Assembly (NCBI RefSeq): GCF_026427775.1
Contig: NZ_CP044532.1
Coordinates: 1,798,001 to 1,862,000, forward strand
Length of the DNA stretch: 64,000 bases
Source of the DNA: Arthrobacter sp. CDRTa11
Lineage (GTDB): Bacteria > Actinomycetota > Actinomycetes > Actinomycetales > Micrococcaceae
Direction of reading: 5' to 3'
The number at the start of each line of letters is the position of its first letter. Position 1 is the stretch's first letter. The translations under genes were made by a program, and so were the position numbers. The notes under the pieces are model-generated. The model ran no database searches and was not told the origin of the DNA. It saw nothing but the letters and a program-made list of their open reading frames with translations. This document shows positions 42,869-53,963 of the stretch, in pieces.

Positions 42869-44893
42869 ATGGCTGAGCACAATGGCGGCAACCGCGACGG
42901 AAAAGACCGCGGTCCTTTCCGCGGCACAAGCAACTCCGGCGGAGAACCTCGGGGATTCCGTTCCAGGGAAAACCGTGAAAGCACTGATGGTCCACGGCGC
43001 GGTGCCGGTGCGGGCGAACGTAAGCCCTTCAGTGGTGGTGGCGAGCGTAAGCCGTACGGTGACCGTGAAAACAAGCCGTATGGTGACCGTCCCCGCCGTG
43101 AAGGTGACGGCGAACGCCGCAGCTTCGGCGGCGGAGAGCGTAAGCCCTTCAGCGGTGGTGGCGAGCGTAAGCCCTACGGTGACCGCGAAAACAAGCCGTA
43201 TGGTGACCGCCCCCGCCGTGAAGGTGATGGCGAACGCCGCAACTTCGGCGCCGGAGAGCGTAAGCCCTACGGCGGTGGCGGCGGTGGCGAGCGTAAGCCT
43301 TACGGAGACCGGAAGCCCTACGGTGACCGTGAAAACAAGCCGTATGGTGACCGTCCCCGTCGCGAAGGTGACGGCGAACGCCGCAGCTTCGGCGGCGGAG
43401 AGCGTAAGCCCTTCAGCGGTGGTGGCGAGCGTAAGCCCTACGGTGACCGCGAAAACAAGCCGTATGGTGACCGCCCCCGCCGTGAAGGTGATGGCGAACG
43501 CCGCAACTTCGGCGCCGGCGAACGTAAGCCCTACAGCGGTGGCGCCGGCGGTGAACGCAAGCCTTACGGAGACCGGAAGCCCTACGGTGACCGTGAAAAC
43601 AAGCCGTATGGTGACCGTCCCCGTCGCGAAGGCGACGGCGAACGCCGCAGCTATGCAGGGGGCGAAAATCGGAAACCCTTTGGTGACCGTCCGGACAGGG
43701 CACCGCGCAGTTTCGACCGCAGCGATTCAGGCCCACGCCAGTTCGGCCGTGACCGTCCGGAAGACCGTCCGGCACGTGTGCCCAACGCGCGCGACCTCCG
43801 CAGCGCCAACCGGCCCGACCGCGAACGCTCTCCGGAGATCGACGAGGATGTCACGGGCAAGGAGCTTGACCGCGCCACCCAGCACCAGATTAAGACCCTC
43901 GAAGACAAGAGCGCGGAGTGGGTTGCCCGTCACTTGGTGATGGCCGGCCGGCTGATCGATGACGAGCCGGAGCTTGCTTTCCAGCATGCTTTGGCAGCGA
44001 GCCGTCGTGGCGGCAGGCTGGCCGCCGTCCGCGAGGCTGTTGGCCTCACGGCCTATGCCGCAGGGCACTACGGGGAAGCTTTGCGGGAATTCAGGACCTA
44101 CCGCCGCATCAGCGGCTCAAACGTCCACCTGCCGGTGATGGCAGACTGCGAACGCGGCCTGGGCCGCCCCGACCGTGCCCTCGACGTGGTGCGATCCGAG
44201 GAAGCCAAGGACCTGGACGCTCCGGGCAAGGCTGAGCTGGCCATCGTGGCTGCCGGAGCGCGCACCGATCTTGGCCAGCTGGATGCCGCCGTTGCTGAGC
44301 TGGAGATTCCGCAGCTTGATATCAACCGCGCTTTCTCCTACAGCCCCCGGCTGTTCCGTGCCTACGCCAACGCTCTGTCCGCGGTGGGCCGCGAGGCCGA
44401 AGCAGCTAAGTGGGAGAAGCAGGCCGTTGTGGCCGAAAACGCCCTGGGCCTGGGAGCAGACGAAGAGCCGGACATCCTTGATCTGGGCTGGGACGAGGAA
44501 GAAGAAGCCCGCGAGGAGGCGGACCGCCGTCGCCTGATGGAACGCGCTTCAAGCGAATCCAGCACATCAGCTGCATCCGGCACATCCACCGCGGCCGGCA
44601 CCCGGCCCGAGGCAGTGGAGCCCGCTTCCGCTCCGGAGCCAACCGGCGTGGACTCATCGGTTGATGACGCCGAATCAGACTTCTTCGAGTCGGATGACGC
44701 GGAATCAGATGAGGACTCCCTCGAATCCGACGAACTCGAATCCGACGAACTCGAATCCGGCGAACTTGAATCAGGTGAACTCGAGTCGGATGAACCGGAC
44801 TTCGAGGGATCGGGATCTGACGAAGCTGAATCCATCGAAACCGGACAGGGCGATGACGAGGCTGCAGGTCACACCGAGAGCCGGGAACACTAG
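42869..44893 (+). CDS. Repeat-rich disordered protein with TPR-like core and acidic tail
   Basis: This 674-residue protein has three zones. Residues ~48-270 consist of near-identical repeats built from GERKPYGDRENKPYGDRP, rich in Arg, Gly and Tyr. Residues ~330-540 form a helical TPR-like domain (ALAASRRGGRLAAVREAVGLTAYAAGHYGEALREFR in two parts). The last ~110 residues are very acidic with ELESDELESGELES repeats. Such proteins are usually annotated only as TPR or hypothetical proteins. The basic RG-type repeats suggest RNA binding or condensate formation near the rRNA locus, which is inference only. The start has AGGAGG upstream. Confidence 0.8.
   Translation: MAEHNGGNRDGKDRGPFRGTSNSGGEPRGFRSRENRESTDGPRRGAGAGERKPFSGGGERKPYGDRENKPYGDRPRREGDGERRSFGGGERKPFSGGGERKPYGDRENKPYGDRPRREGDGERRNFGAGERKPYGGGGGGERKPYGDRKPYGDRENKPYGDRPRREGDGERRSFGGGERKPFSGGGERKPYGDRENKPYGDRPRREGDGERRNFGAGERKPYSGGAGGERKPYGDRKPYGDRENKPYGDRPRREGDGERRSYAGGENRKPFGDRPDRAPRSFDRSDSGPRQFGRDRPEDRPARVPNARDLRSANRPDRERSPEIDEDVTGKELDRATQHQIKTLEDKSAEWVARHLVMAGRLIDDEPELAFQHALAASRRGGRLAAVREAVGLTAYAAGHYGEALREFRTYRRISGSNVHLPVMADCERGLGRPDRALDVVRSEEAKDLDAPGKAELAIVAAGARTDLGQLDAAVAELEIPQLDINRAFSYSPRLFRAYANALSAVGREAEAAKWEKQAVVAENALGLGADEEPDILDLGWDEEEEAREEADRRRLMERASSESSTSAASGTSTAAGTRPEAVEPASAPEPTGVDSSVDDAESDFFESDDAESDEDSLESDELESDELESGELESGELESDEPDFEGSGSDEAESIETGQGDDEAAGHTESREH
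43050..43650 (+). repeat. 264-bp higher-order coding repeat
   Basis: The segment ending GAAAACAAGCCGTA recurs at 43080, 43200, 43344, 43464 and 43608, so spacing alternates 120 and 144 bases. Units one, three and five match each other, as do two and four. The period is therefore 264 bp (88 codons). The repeat is in frame throughout. Confidence 0.9.
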
Positions 44894-44898
44894 TCAGG

Positions 44899-45888
44899 AT
44901 GGCTGCCGCTTCTCTCATTTCCCGGTTCGACGCCTTGCTGGCCGACTTGGACGGGGTGGTCTACGCCGGCCCGCACGCCGTTCCGGGAGCCGTTGATTCG
45001 CTTCAACAGCTGGCCGGACTGGGCGTGGGCCTGGGCTATGTCACCAACAACGCATCGCGTACGCCTTCCCAGGTTGCCGCCCACCTTCGGGAGCTGGGTG
45101 CGCCTGCCGAAGACGAGCAGGTGGTCAGTTCCTCGCAGGCCGCCGCGGAACTGCTGGCGTCGGTGCTCGCCCCCGCTTCCCGCGTCCTGATCACGGGAAG
45201 CCCGGCGCTTGCCCAGGAAATTGAACTTGTGGGCCTGACCCCTGTCTGGAGTCAGGATGAGGACCCGGTGGCGGTGGTCCAGGGCTTCAACCCCGGGATC
45301 GGCTGGAAGGACCTCGCCGAGGCAGCCTACGTGGTTGCCGCCGGCGCCCTCTGGGTGGCGACCAACACTGACATGTCCATCCCGCAGGCACGCGGCATAG
45401 CTCCCGGAAACGGCACGCTGGTAGCCGCGGTAGCGGCTGCCACGGGCCAGAAGCCGAGAGTCGCCGGAAAGCCGGAGGCTCCGCTGTTTCACGCCGCTGC
45501 GAAACGCCTTGCCTCTGACCGCCCGCTGGTGGTGGGCGACAGGCTGGACACCGACATCCTGGGCGGCAACAACGCTGGCTTTGCCACGGTGGCCGTCCTC
45601 ACCGGCGTCGATACAAGGGAGACCATCCTGGCGGCCAGGACTGCCGAACGCCCCAACTACCTGATCAACTCGCTTTCAGACCTGCACCAGCCTTATCCGG
45701 TGATTGAGAACGCCGACGGCGTCTACCGCTGCGGCCCCTCCAGCGCCGTGGCCGGCGACGGCACAGTGAAGGTCACGGGTGACAAGGATGACCTGGACTC
45801 CTGGCGGGCCGCCTGCGCCGCCTGGTGGGCCGCCGTGCCGGAGACAGCCGAGGCGTACTCGCCAAGGCTTGAGTGGCTGGGTCATTAG
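44899..45888 (+). CDS. HAD-IIA family hydrolase
   Basis: This 329-residue haloacid dehalogenase-type phosphatase has the nucleophile motif LLADLDGVVYAG, the second motif YVTNNASRT and the metal motif VVGDRLDTDILGG. The family includes NagD-like and phosphoglycolate or p-nitrophenyl phosphatases. The natural substrate is unknown. In actinobacteria it commonly precedes tlyA, nadK and recN, as here. The start lies five bases after the repeat protein stop. Confidence 0.87.
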   Translation: MAAASLISRFDALLADLDGVVYAGPHAVPGAVDSLQQLAGLGVGLGYVTNNASRTPSQVAAHLRELGAPAEDEQVVSSSQAAAELLASVLAPASRVLITGSPALAQEIELVGLTPVWSQDEDPVAVVQGFNPGIGWKDLAEAAYVVAAGALWVATNTDMSIPQARGIAPGNGTLVAAVAAATGQKPRVAGKPEAPLFHAAAKRLASDRPLVVGDRLDTDILGGNNAGFATVAVLTGVDTRETILAARTAERPNYLINSLSDLHQPYPVIENADGVYRCGPSSAVAGDGTVKVTGDKDDLDSWRAACAAWWAAVPETAEAYSPRLEWLGH

Positions 45889-45897
45889 ACTGGTGCC
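45886..45897 (+). promoter_or_regulatory. Leaderless-type -10 of the small acidic protein gene
   Basis: TAGACT at 45886-45891 overlaps the hydrolase stop, followed by six bases and the ATG at 45898. This suggests that the tlyA-nadK-recN group has its own promoter. Confidence 0.55.
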
Positions 45898-46122
45898 ATG
45901 ACTGAGCTGAACGAAGAGCACCAGGCAGCCCAGCCCACCCCGGAATGGCCCGAAAGCACGCCGGGGGACATAGGGGATCCTTCCGTCGAAGCCATCGTGG
46001 CTCCGCTGGACAGCCTCAGGGACCAGCCGGTGGCCGAACATGACGCCGTCTACGCTGAACTCCATGATGCCCTGCTGGAATCCCTGAACGAGGATGCCCC
46101 GTCAGCGAATGGTGGACTGTGA
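45898..46122 (+). CDS. Small acidic conserved protein
   Basis: This 74-residue protein is rich in Glu, Asp and Pro, with no membrane segment. It begins MTELNEEHQAAQPTPEWPES and ends with a helix AVYAELHDALLESLN. The function is unknown. Small proteins of this type lie between the HAD gene and tlyA in related genomes. It overlaps tlyA by four bases (GTGA). Confidence 0.65.
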   Translation: MTELNEEHQAAQPTPEWPESTPGDIGDPSVEAIVAPLDSLRDQPVAEHDAVYAELHDALLESLNEDAPSANGGL

Positions 46123-46937
46123 CCATGGCACGGCTCGACCAGGCCCTGGTTGCCCGTGGCCTGGCAAGGTCACGCACGCATGCCGCCGCGTTGATCGCTG
46201 AAGGAAAAGTCAGTTCCGCCGGGCAGGTGTTGTCCAAGGCATCAGTCCAGGTCCCGGAGGACAAGGACCTGGCGGTGGAGCACAGCGAAGAGGACAGTTA
46301 TGTGAGCAGGGCCGGGCACAAACTTGCCGGGGCACTGGATGCATTCCCCGCGATCACGGTTGCAGGCAAGAGGTGCCTTGACGCCGGCGCCTCCACCGGC
46401 GGTTTCACGGAGGTCCTGCTCAGGCGCGGCGCAGCCCATGTAGTGGCCGTCGACGTCGGGCACGGGCAGCTGGTGCCGCAGCTCAGGAGCGACCCCCGGG
46501 TTGCAGTCCACGAGGGACTTAATGTCCGCTACATGTCTCCGGCGGATATCGGTGGGCTGGCCGCACTGACCGTCGCTGACCTGTCCTTCATTTCGCTGAC
46601 ATTGGTGGTTCTCCCGCTGGGCCTGTGCACCGAGCCGGGCGGAGACCTGGTGCTGATGGTCAAGCCCCAGTTCGAGATCGGCAAGGACCGCCTGGCCCGC
46701 ACCGGGGTAGTGAATTCTGAACGGGAACGCCGGATGGCTGTGGAGAAAGTGGCTATCGCCGCGCTCGACGCCGGACTCGATTTATGCGGCTTGGCGGCCA
46801 GTCCGTTGCCGGGTCAGGACGGAAACGTCGAGTACTTCCTGTGGATAAGACGCAGGATCGGCCAAGACTTGCCTAAGATCGAAGAGCGCGACGCAGCCAT
46901 TGCTGCTTTGCTTGGACGTCTTTGGCCGAACCACTAG
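46119..46937 (+). CDS. tlyA: TlyA family rRNA (cytidine-2'-O)-methyltransferase
   Basis: This 272-residue protein has an N-terminal S4 RNA-binding domain (RLDQALVARGLARSRTHAAALI) and a Rossmann methyltransferase domain with CLDAGASTGGFTEVLL (SAM site). The catalytic K-D-K-E set appears as SRAGHKL, VADLSF, MVKPQFE and NVEYF. TlyA methylates 16S and 23S rRNA and affects capreomycin sensitivity in mycobacteria. The start is GTG at 46119 or ATG at 46125. Confidence 0.92.
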   Translation: MTMARLDQALVARGLARSRTHAAALIAEGKVSSAGQVLSKASVQVPEDKDLAVEHSEEDSYVSRAGHKLAGALDAFPAITVAGKRCLDAGASTGGFTEVLLRRGAAHVVAVDVGHGQLVPQLRSDPRVAVHEGLNVRYMSPADIGGLAALTVADLSFISLTLVVLPLGLCTEPGGDLVLMVKPQFEIGKDRLARTGVVNSERERRMAVEKVAIAALDAGLDLCGLAASPLPGQDGNVEYFLWIRRRIGQDLPKIEERDAAIAALLGRLWPNH

Positions 46938-46951
46938 AAAGCGGAATCCCG

Positions 46952-47977
46952 ATGAGCAGGCGAGTACTTGTCCTTGCCCACACTGGCCGCGAGGAATCAC
47001 TGAAGGCCGCCTGGGAAGCCTGCGCCCAGCTGCACGCCTCGGGAATTGTGCCGGTGATGCAGGAGTCCGAGCACGGTGACATGGAACGCTTTTTTGGGCA
47101 CCTGAGCCAGCCGGTGGAAATCCTGCACGACCATGTGCAGCTGCCTGATGTCGAGTTGGTGATGGTCCTGGGTGGTGACGGCACTATCCTGCGGGCCGCC
47201 GAACTGGTGCGGGAAGTTGATGTGCCCCTGCTCGGCGTTAATCTGGGCCACGTGGGATTCCTGGCCGAGAGCGAGCGTGCGGACCTTGCGCAGACCGTTG
47301 AATGGATCGCGCGCCGGGATTACACGGTGGAAGAACGCATGACCATCGACGTGCAGGTCTGGGTCAGGGGTCAAAAGATCTGGCACACGTGGGCCCTGAA
47401 CGAGGCCGCGATCGAAAAGGGAAACCGCGAACGCATGCTTGAGGTGGTCACGGAAGTGGACGAGCGCCCGCTGACTTCCTTTGGCTGTGACGGCGTGGTC
47501 CTGGCCACCCCTACCGGCTCCACGGCCTATGCGTTCTCCGCCGGCGGCCCGGTGGTCTGGCCGGAGGTCGAAGCGCTGGTCATCGTTCCCATCAGCGCGC
47601 ACGCCCTGTTCGCCAAACCGCTGGTGGTATCGCCGCGGTCCAGGCTGGCGGTCGAGGTCCTCAACCGCACCGACGCCCAGGGGGTTCTGTGGTGCGACGG
47701 CCGGCGTTCCGTGGACCTGCCGCCCGGAGCGCGTGTGGAAGTGACAAAATCGGCCACCCCGGTCCGTTTGGCCCGGACCCACCGCACGCCGTTCTCCGCG
47801 AGGCTGGTCCGGAAGTTCGAGCTTCCCATCCACGGCTGGCGAGGTCCCGTTCCACGCGCCGAAGCCATCCACACCGGGCCCATCCCCATCATCAGGACGC
47901 CCCGTCCCATGGCGCCGCTCCAGGTTTCCCATGGGGACCGCCCTGATGAAGAAACCGATCCGTCAACCGCAAAGTGA
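46952..47977 (+). CDS. nadK: NAD kinase
   Basis: This 341-residue enzyme phosphorylates NAD to NADP. Motifs are VLGGDGTILRAAE, ALNEAAIEKG and TPTGSTAYAFSAGGP. The ATG at 46952 gives the conventional N-terminus MSRRVLVLAHTGREE. The final ~50 residues are a Pro/Arg-rich tail beyond the core. It lies 14 bases after tlyA. Confidence 0.94.
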   Translation: MSRRVLVLAHTGREESLKAAWEACAQLHASGIVPVMQESEHGDMERFFGHLSQPVEILHDHVQLPDVELVMVLGGDGTILRAAELVREVDVPLLGVNLGHVGFLAESERADLAQTVEWIARRDYTVEERMTIDVQVWVRGQKIWHTWALNEAAIEKGNRERMLEVVTEVDERPLTSFGCDGVVLATPTGSTAYAFSAGGPVVWPEVEALVIVPISAHALFAKPLVVSPRSRLAVEVLNRTDAQGVLWCDGRRSVDLPPGARVEVTKSATPVRLARTHRTPFSARLVRKFELPIHGWRGPVPRAEAIHTGPIPIIRTPRPMAPLQVSHGDRPDEETDPSTAK

Positions 47978-47980
47978 ATC

Positions 47981-49720
47981 ATGCTTGAAGAACTGAGAAT
48001 CCGCGATCTGGGTGTCATTACCGACGCCACGCTGCCGCTGGGCCCCGGTCTGAGCGTAGTGACCGGCGAAACAGGTGCCGGAAAAACGATGGTGGTCACC
48101 GCCGTCGGACTCCTGTTGGGGGCACGGTCCGACGCCGGTGCGGTCCGGAGCGGCGCGAAGAGTGCCACCGCCGAAGCAGTCATCAGGCTTGAATCGGGCC
48201 ATTCGGCCGTGGTGCGGGCCCTGGAGGCCGGCGCCGACGTCGAGGAGTTCGACGGCGGTGCTGAACTTATCCTCGCCCGGCGCCTGGGCTCGGACGGCCG
48301 CAGCCGGGCGTTCCTTGGCGGGCGCGCCGCCCCGGTGGGCGTCCTGGCCGAGATAGGCGAAAGCCTTGTGGTGGTCCATGGCCAGTCGGACCAGATCCGG
48401 CTGAAGGGGGCCGCCGCCCAGCGGGGCGCGCTGGACAAGTTTGCCGGCCCGGCCCTCGCCGCGGAGCTGGGCACCTACCAGGGCCTGTACAGCCACTGGA
48501 AGTCCATCCAGGCGGAGCTGGACACGTTGCGCAGCGCCGCCCGTGACAGGCTCCGTGAAGCCGAATCCCTGGAGATCGCGCTGGCCGAAATCGACGAGGT
48601 TGACCCGCAGCCGGGGGAGGACGAGTCGCTCAAGGCGGAGGCCGTGAAGCTGGCGAACGTTGAAGAGCTGAGGATCGCTGCCAACACCGCGCACCAGGCC
48701 CTTATTGCTGAGGACTACGGCGACGAAGGCGACGCCACCACCCTGGTGGATGCTGCGAAGCGCACCCTGGAGCACGTGGCCGAGCACGACGCCGAACTCG
48801 GCGCGGCCGCAGCCCGTTTGGCTGAAGTCGGCTTCCTTCTCAACGACATCGCCACGGAGCTGGCCAGCTATCAGGCAGGCCTGGATTCGGAGGGACCGGA
48901 ACGGCTCGCGGAAATCGAGGACCGGCGTGCTGCCTTGGCCAAGCTGGTCCGCAAGTACGCCCCAAGCATCGACGAGGTCCTGGTGTGGGCGGAGAATGCG
49001 CGGGTCAGGTTTGATGAACTGCAGGATGACTCCACCCGGATCGAGGCGCTGGACGCGGAAGTGGTCCGGACGGAAGCGGAGCTGAAAAAACAGGCTGCCG
49101 CCATCAGCAAAATCCGGGCCAAGGCGGCAAAGGAGCTTTCCGCCCGCGTCAGTTCTGAACTGAAAGCGCTGGCCATGGCCGATGCCACACTGGTGATCAC
49201 CATTGAACCGGCCGCGCAGCTGATGCCGCACGGCGCCGACGAGATTTCGTTCCTGCTCCAGCCACACTCGGGAGCCCCCGCAAGGCCGCTCGGCAAGGGC
49301 GCCTCCGGCGGTGAACTTTCGCGCGTGATGCTTGCCATTGAAGTGGTCCTGGCGGCCGTGGACCCCGTGCCCACCTTCGTGTTCGACGAGGTGGACGCCG
49401 GCGTCGGCGGCCGGGCCGCCGTCGAAATCGGCCGCCGGCTGGCCATGCTGGCACAGCACGTGCAGGTCCTGGTGGTCACCCACCTGCCGCAGGTGGCAGC
49501 CTTCGCTGACCAGCACATCACCGTCACCAAAACGTCCGTCCGGGGAGCCGACGGCGGCACGGCCTCCGGCTTTACCTCCAGTGACGTCAAACTCCTGGAT
49601 GGCCCGGAACGGGTCCGCGAGCTAGCCAGGATGCTGGCTGGCCAGGAGGACTCCGAATCGGCCCAGGCGCACGCGCAGGAACTTCTCGACGACGCAAAAC
49701 TGCTTCCGCAGCGCGCCTAG
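47981..49720 (+). CDS. recN: DNA repair protein RecN
   Basis: This 579-residue SMC-like ATPase acts in double-strand break repair. Walker A GETGAGKTMV is near residue 30, the central region (~150-400) is coiled coil, and the ABC signature SGGELSRVMLAIEVVL and Walker B TFVFDEVDAGVGG are near the C-terminus. It starts three bases after nadK. It is often SOS-controlled, but no LexA-like box was seen directly upstream here. Confidence 0.95.
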   Translation: MLEELRIRDLGVITDATLPLGPGLSVVTGETGAGKTMVVTAVGLLLGARSDAGAVRSGAKSATAEAVIRLESGHSAVVRALEAGADVEEFDGGAELILARRLGSDGRSRAFLGGRAAPVGVLAEIGESLVVVHGQSDQIRLKGAAAQRGALDKFAGPALAAELGTYQGLYSHWKSIQAELDTLRSAARDRLREAESLEIALAEIDEVDPQPGEDESLKAEAVKLANVEELRIAANTAHQALIAEDYGDEGDATTLVDAAKRTLEHVAEHDAELGAAAARLAEVGFLLNDIATELASYQAGLDSEGPERLAEIEDRRAALAKLVRKYAPSIDEVLVWAENARVRFDELQDDSTRIEALDAEVVRTEAELKKQAAAISKIRAKAAKELSARVSSELKALAMADATLVITIEPAAQLMPHGADEISFLLQPHSGAPARPLGKGASGGELSRVMLAIEVVLAAVDPVPTFVFDEVDAGVGGRAAVEIGRRLAMLAQHVQVLVVTHLPQVAAFADQHITVTKTSVRGADGGTASGFTSSDVKLLDGPERVRELARMLAGQEDSESAQAHAQELLDDAKLLPQRA

Positions 49721-49753
49721 CCGCCGCCTCTGGCTGCCTCGCGGCACATCTGG

Positions 49754-50314
49754 TCAGGGACCGGATACAAGACGGCGGATGGCCCGCGCCATCATCGCGT
49801 GCACCACCAGCGGATGGAGCAGCCGCACCGGCAGAAAGTACAGGCGGCCCCGCCAGCCCTTCAGGCGCACGGCCGTTGTCACCCGCAGAAGACGCGCGCC
49901 GGCGTCGTAGGCCACCCCGCAGCGGAAGTCCAGGTGCGTGTCATCCGCGCTGATCAAGGCCTCCTCTCCGTGGACTTTCGAGACGGCAAAGACGCCGGCA
50001 GGGGCTTTGTTGATACCTACCAGCCCGACGACGGCCTGCCGCACGCCCAGGAGGGCTGTCACCCATGCGGGCATGGATTTCAACGAGAACATTGTTTCCG
50101 CCCACGTCCGGGGATCGGACGGGCATTCCCGTTGTCCAACAGGGACTGGGAGAACAATCACATCTGCGTAGTCCGGTGCAGGGATGGAGCTGAACGCCAT
50201 CGAGCGGAAGACCGGTTTCATTTCGCCGCCGTTTCCGTTTTGCTCAGGTGCTGGCGCGTTTTTCGGGTCCGGGACGTTGGTCACCTCTTGATCGTAGGGC
50301 CTCCGGCCCGGCAC
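49754..50314 (-). CDS. DUF2867 domain protein
   Basis: This protein of up to 186 residues contains the DUF2867 pattern PAPDYADVIVLPVP, WAETMFSLKSMPAWVTALLGVR and FLPVRLLHPLVVHAMMARA. The function is unknown. Relatives are sometimes fused to NAD-binding epimerase-like domains. The start is uncertain: ATG 50314, GTG 50284 or ATG 50221, the last being where homology begins. It is a lone minus-strand gene between recN and pyrG. Confidence 0.7.
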   Translation of the reverse strand: MPGRRPYDQEVTNVPDPKNAPAPEQNGNGGEMKPVFRSMAFSSIPAPDYADVIVLPVPVGQRECPSDPRTWAETMFSLKSMPAWVTALLGVRQAVVGLVGINKAPAGVFAVSKVHGEEALISADDTHLDFRCGVAYDAGARLLRVTTAVRLKGWRGRLYFLPVRLLHPLVVHAMMARAIRRLVSGP

Positions 50315-50320
50315 ACTTGA

Positions 50321-52150
<1,830 letters not shown>

Positions 52151-52178
52151 TTTTTTCGCATAGCAGGAGGACGGCGCG

Positions 52179-52841
52179 ATGCCCGGTAAGTCTGAAACCA
52201 CCCATGCTGCACGGCAGGTTTCGGATGCACCGAGCCCGCGCCGTCTTTTGTCTACCGAGAAGGTTTACGAAGGCCGGATCTGGGACGTGGTCAGCGACAG
52301 CTTCCAGCTGAGCGAAACCGGTGAGGCTTTGACCCGGGATTACATCGACCATCCCGGCGCCGTGGCAGTACTGCCGATGAACGACGCCGGCGAGATCCTG
52401 CTCCTGAAGCAGTACCGGCATCCTGTGGGGATGGATCTCTGGGAAATTCCGGCCGGCCTGCTGGACGTCGAGGGGGAGGACTTCGTCGTGGGGGCCGCCC
52501 GGGAGCTGGCCGAAGAAGCGGACCTCGCCGCCGGAACCTGGAACGTCCTTGCTGATTTCTTCAATTCGCCCGGCTCCTCCAGTGAAGCCATCAGGATCTA
52601 CCTCGCCCGTGACCTCACCGAGGTGCCCCACCATGAGCGCCACGAGCGGATGGACGAGGAGGCGGAAATTGAGTTCCATTGGATCGCCCTCGACGACGCC
52701 GTGGCCGCGGTGCTGGCAGGGCAGCTGCACAACCCGTCCGCCGTCGTCGGCATTCTTGCAGCAGCGGCAGCGCGTGCTGCCGGCTTTGCCCGGCTCCGCC
52801 CCGCTGATTCACCCTGGCCGGCCCACCCCAGCCAGCGCTGA
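52179..52841 (+). CDS. Nudix hydrolase, ADP-ribose pyrophosphatase type
   Basis: This 220-residue protein has the ADP-ribose-type entry [22 protein letters not shown] in two adjoining parts and a Nudix box with RELAEEADL. One extra residue lies between the box's Gly and Glu. The Pro 15 or so residues after the box, as expected ([12 protein letters not shown]), support ADP-ribose substrates. AGGAGG precedes the ATG. The stop overlaps the xerD start by one base. Confidence 0.82.
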   Translation: MPGKSETTHAARQVSDAPSPRRLLSTEKVYEGRIWDVVSDSFQLSETGEALTRDYIDHPGAVAVLPMNDAGEILLLKQYRHPVGMDLWEIPAGLLDVEGEDFVVGAARELAEEADLAAGTWNVLADFFNSPGSSSEAIRIYLARDLTEVPHHERHERMDEEAEIEFHWIALDDAVAAVLAGQLHNPSAVVGILAAAAARAAGFARLRPADSPWPAHPSQR

Positions 52842-53851
52842 TGCCGCAGAGCATCGCGGCGGACGCTGCACCAGTCTCCCCGGTACCTGATAAGGCACCC
52901 GCACCATCCAAACCCCAAACCGCGATCGACCGTGCCATCACGGAGTACCTGCAGCATATGAGCGTCGAACGGGGACTGGCTTCCAACACCCTCTCCGCAT
53001 ACCGCCGGGACCTCACCCGCTACTCCCGCTACCTGTCGGAGGCCGGATGCCAGAGCCCGGACCAGGTCACCCGGCACCATGTCACGGGCTATGTCCAGGC
53101 CCTCTCCGACGGTTCCGACGGCGGTACCGCCTTGGGCGTCAGGTCCGCCGCCCGGACAATAGTGGCGGTGCGCGGCCTGCATAAGTTCTGGGCCCTGGAA
53201 GGACTGACCACCACGGACCCCGCCAGCGATGTGCATCCGCCCATGCCCGGCAAGAGGCTGCCCAAGGCAATCAGCGTGGATGAGGTCACGCGGATCCTTG
53301 AAGCGGCCGGCACAGACACAGCCACCGGCCTCCGGGACCGTGCACTGCTGGAGTTCCTGTACTCCACCGGCGCAAGGATCAGCGAGGCAGTTGGCCTTGA
53401 TGTGGACGACATCTCACTCCAGGAGGCAGAGGCCGGCCCCGCGATTGTCCGGCTGTTTGGCAAGGGCTCCAAGGAACGGCTGGTGCCGCTGGGATCCTAC
53501 GGCGCGCGCGCCCTGGACGCCTATCTGGTACGCGGCCGTCCGCTGCTGGCAGCAAAAGGCAAGGGCACACCGGCGCTGTTCCTGAACGCCAGGGGTGGAA
53601 GGATCAGCCGCCAGAGCGCCTGGACAATCCTCAAGGCCGCCGCCGACAAAGCCAACATCACCAAGTCTGTCTCGCCGCACACGCTCCGGCACTCGTTTGC
53701 CACCCACCTCCTGGAAGGCGGCGCGGATGTCAGGGTGGTCCAGGAATTGCTGGGCCACGCTTCAGTGACCACCACGCAGGTCTATACCCTGGTCACGGCC
53801 GATACGCTCCGCGAAATCTATGCTGCCGCGCACCCCCGGGCTTTGGGATAA
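52841..53851 (+). CDS. xerD: Tyrosine recombinase XerD
   Basis: This 336-residue recombinase resolves chromosome dimers at dif with XerC. The core-binding SAM-like domain is near residues 25-125. The catalytic set R-K-H-R-H-Y is visible in [44 protein letters not shown]. An extra ~25-residue N-terminus precedes the usual start. In many actinobacteria parA-scpA follow xerD. Here ECF sigma genes do. Confidence 0.92.
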   Translation: MPQSIAADAAPVSPVPDKAPAPSKPQTAIDRAITEYLQHMSVERGLASNTLSAYRRDLTRYSRYLSEAGCQSPDQVTRHHVTGYVQALSDGSDGGTALGVRSAARTIVAVRGLHKFWALEGLTTTDPASDVHPPMPGKRLPKAISVDEVTRILEAAGTDTATGLRDRALLEFLYSTGARISEAVGLDVDDISLQEAEAGPAIVRLFGKGSKERLVPLGSYGARALDAYLVRGRPLLAAKGKGTPALFLNARGGRISRQSAWTILKAAADKANITKSVSPHTLRHSFATHLLEGGADVRVVQELLGHASVTTTQVYTLVTADTLREIYAAAHPRALG

Positions 53852-53867
53852 GAGTCTCCAGCGCACG

Positions 53868-53894
53868 CCCCCGCGAAAGTTTTTTCGCCGGGGT
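53868..53894 (+). terminator. Terminator after xerD
   Basis: The stem CCCCGCGAAA with TTTCGC-C-GGGG (one bulge) surrounds a T-rich loop shortly after the xerD stop. Confidence 0.55.
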
Positions 53895-53922
53895 GTAATA
53901 AACACGGCACCACGGGACACTT
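53895..53922 (+). promoter_or_regulatory. Candidate ECF promoter, first module
   Basis: TGTAA-N14-C-N-GGA-N-ACT, 28 bases, matches the equally long block at 55853-55880 upstream of the second ECF gene. The spacing fits an ECF -35/-10 pair and would allow autoregulation. Confidence 0.45.
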
Positions 53923-53963
53923 AGTGGTTTAACAACCATCGTTATCCGATGCCGGGGGGACAC

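Noticed and set aside
43050..43650. Regular repeats as a CRISPR array
   Set aside because: The repeats are in-frame coding units of alternating 120 and 144 bases without unique spacers.
47963..49516. 517-codon minus-strand frame over recN
   Set aside because: Antisense shadow; recN has all ATPase motifs.
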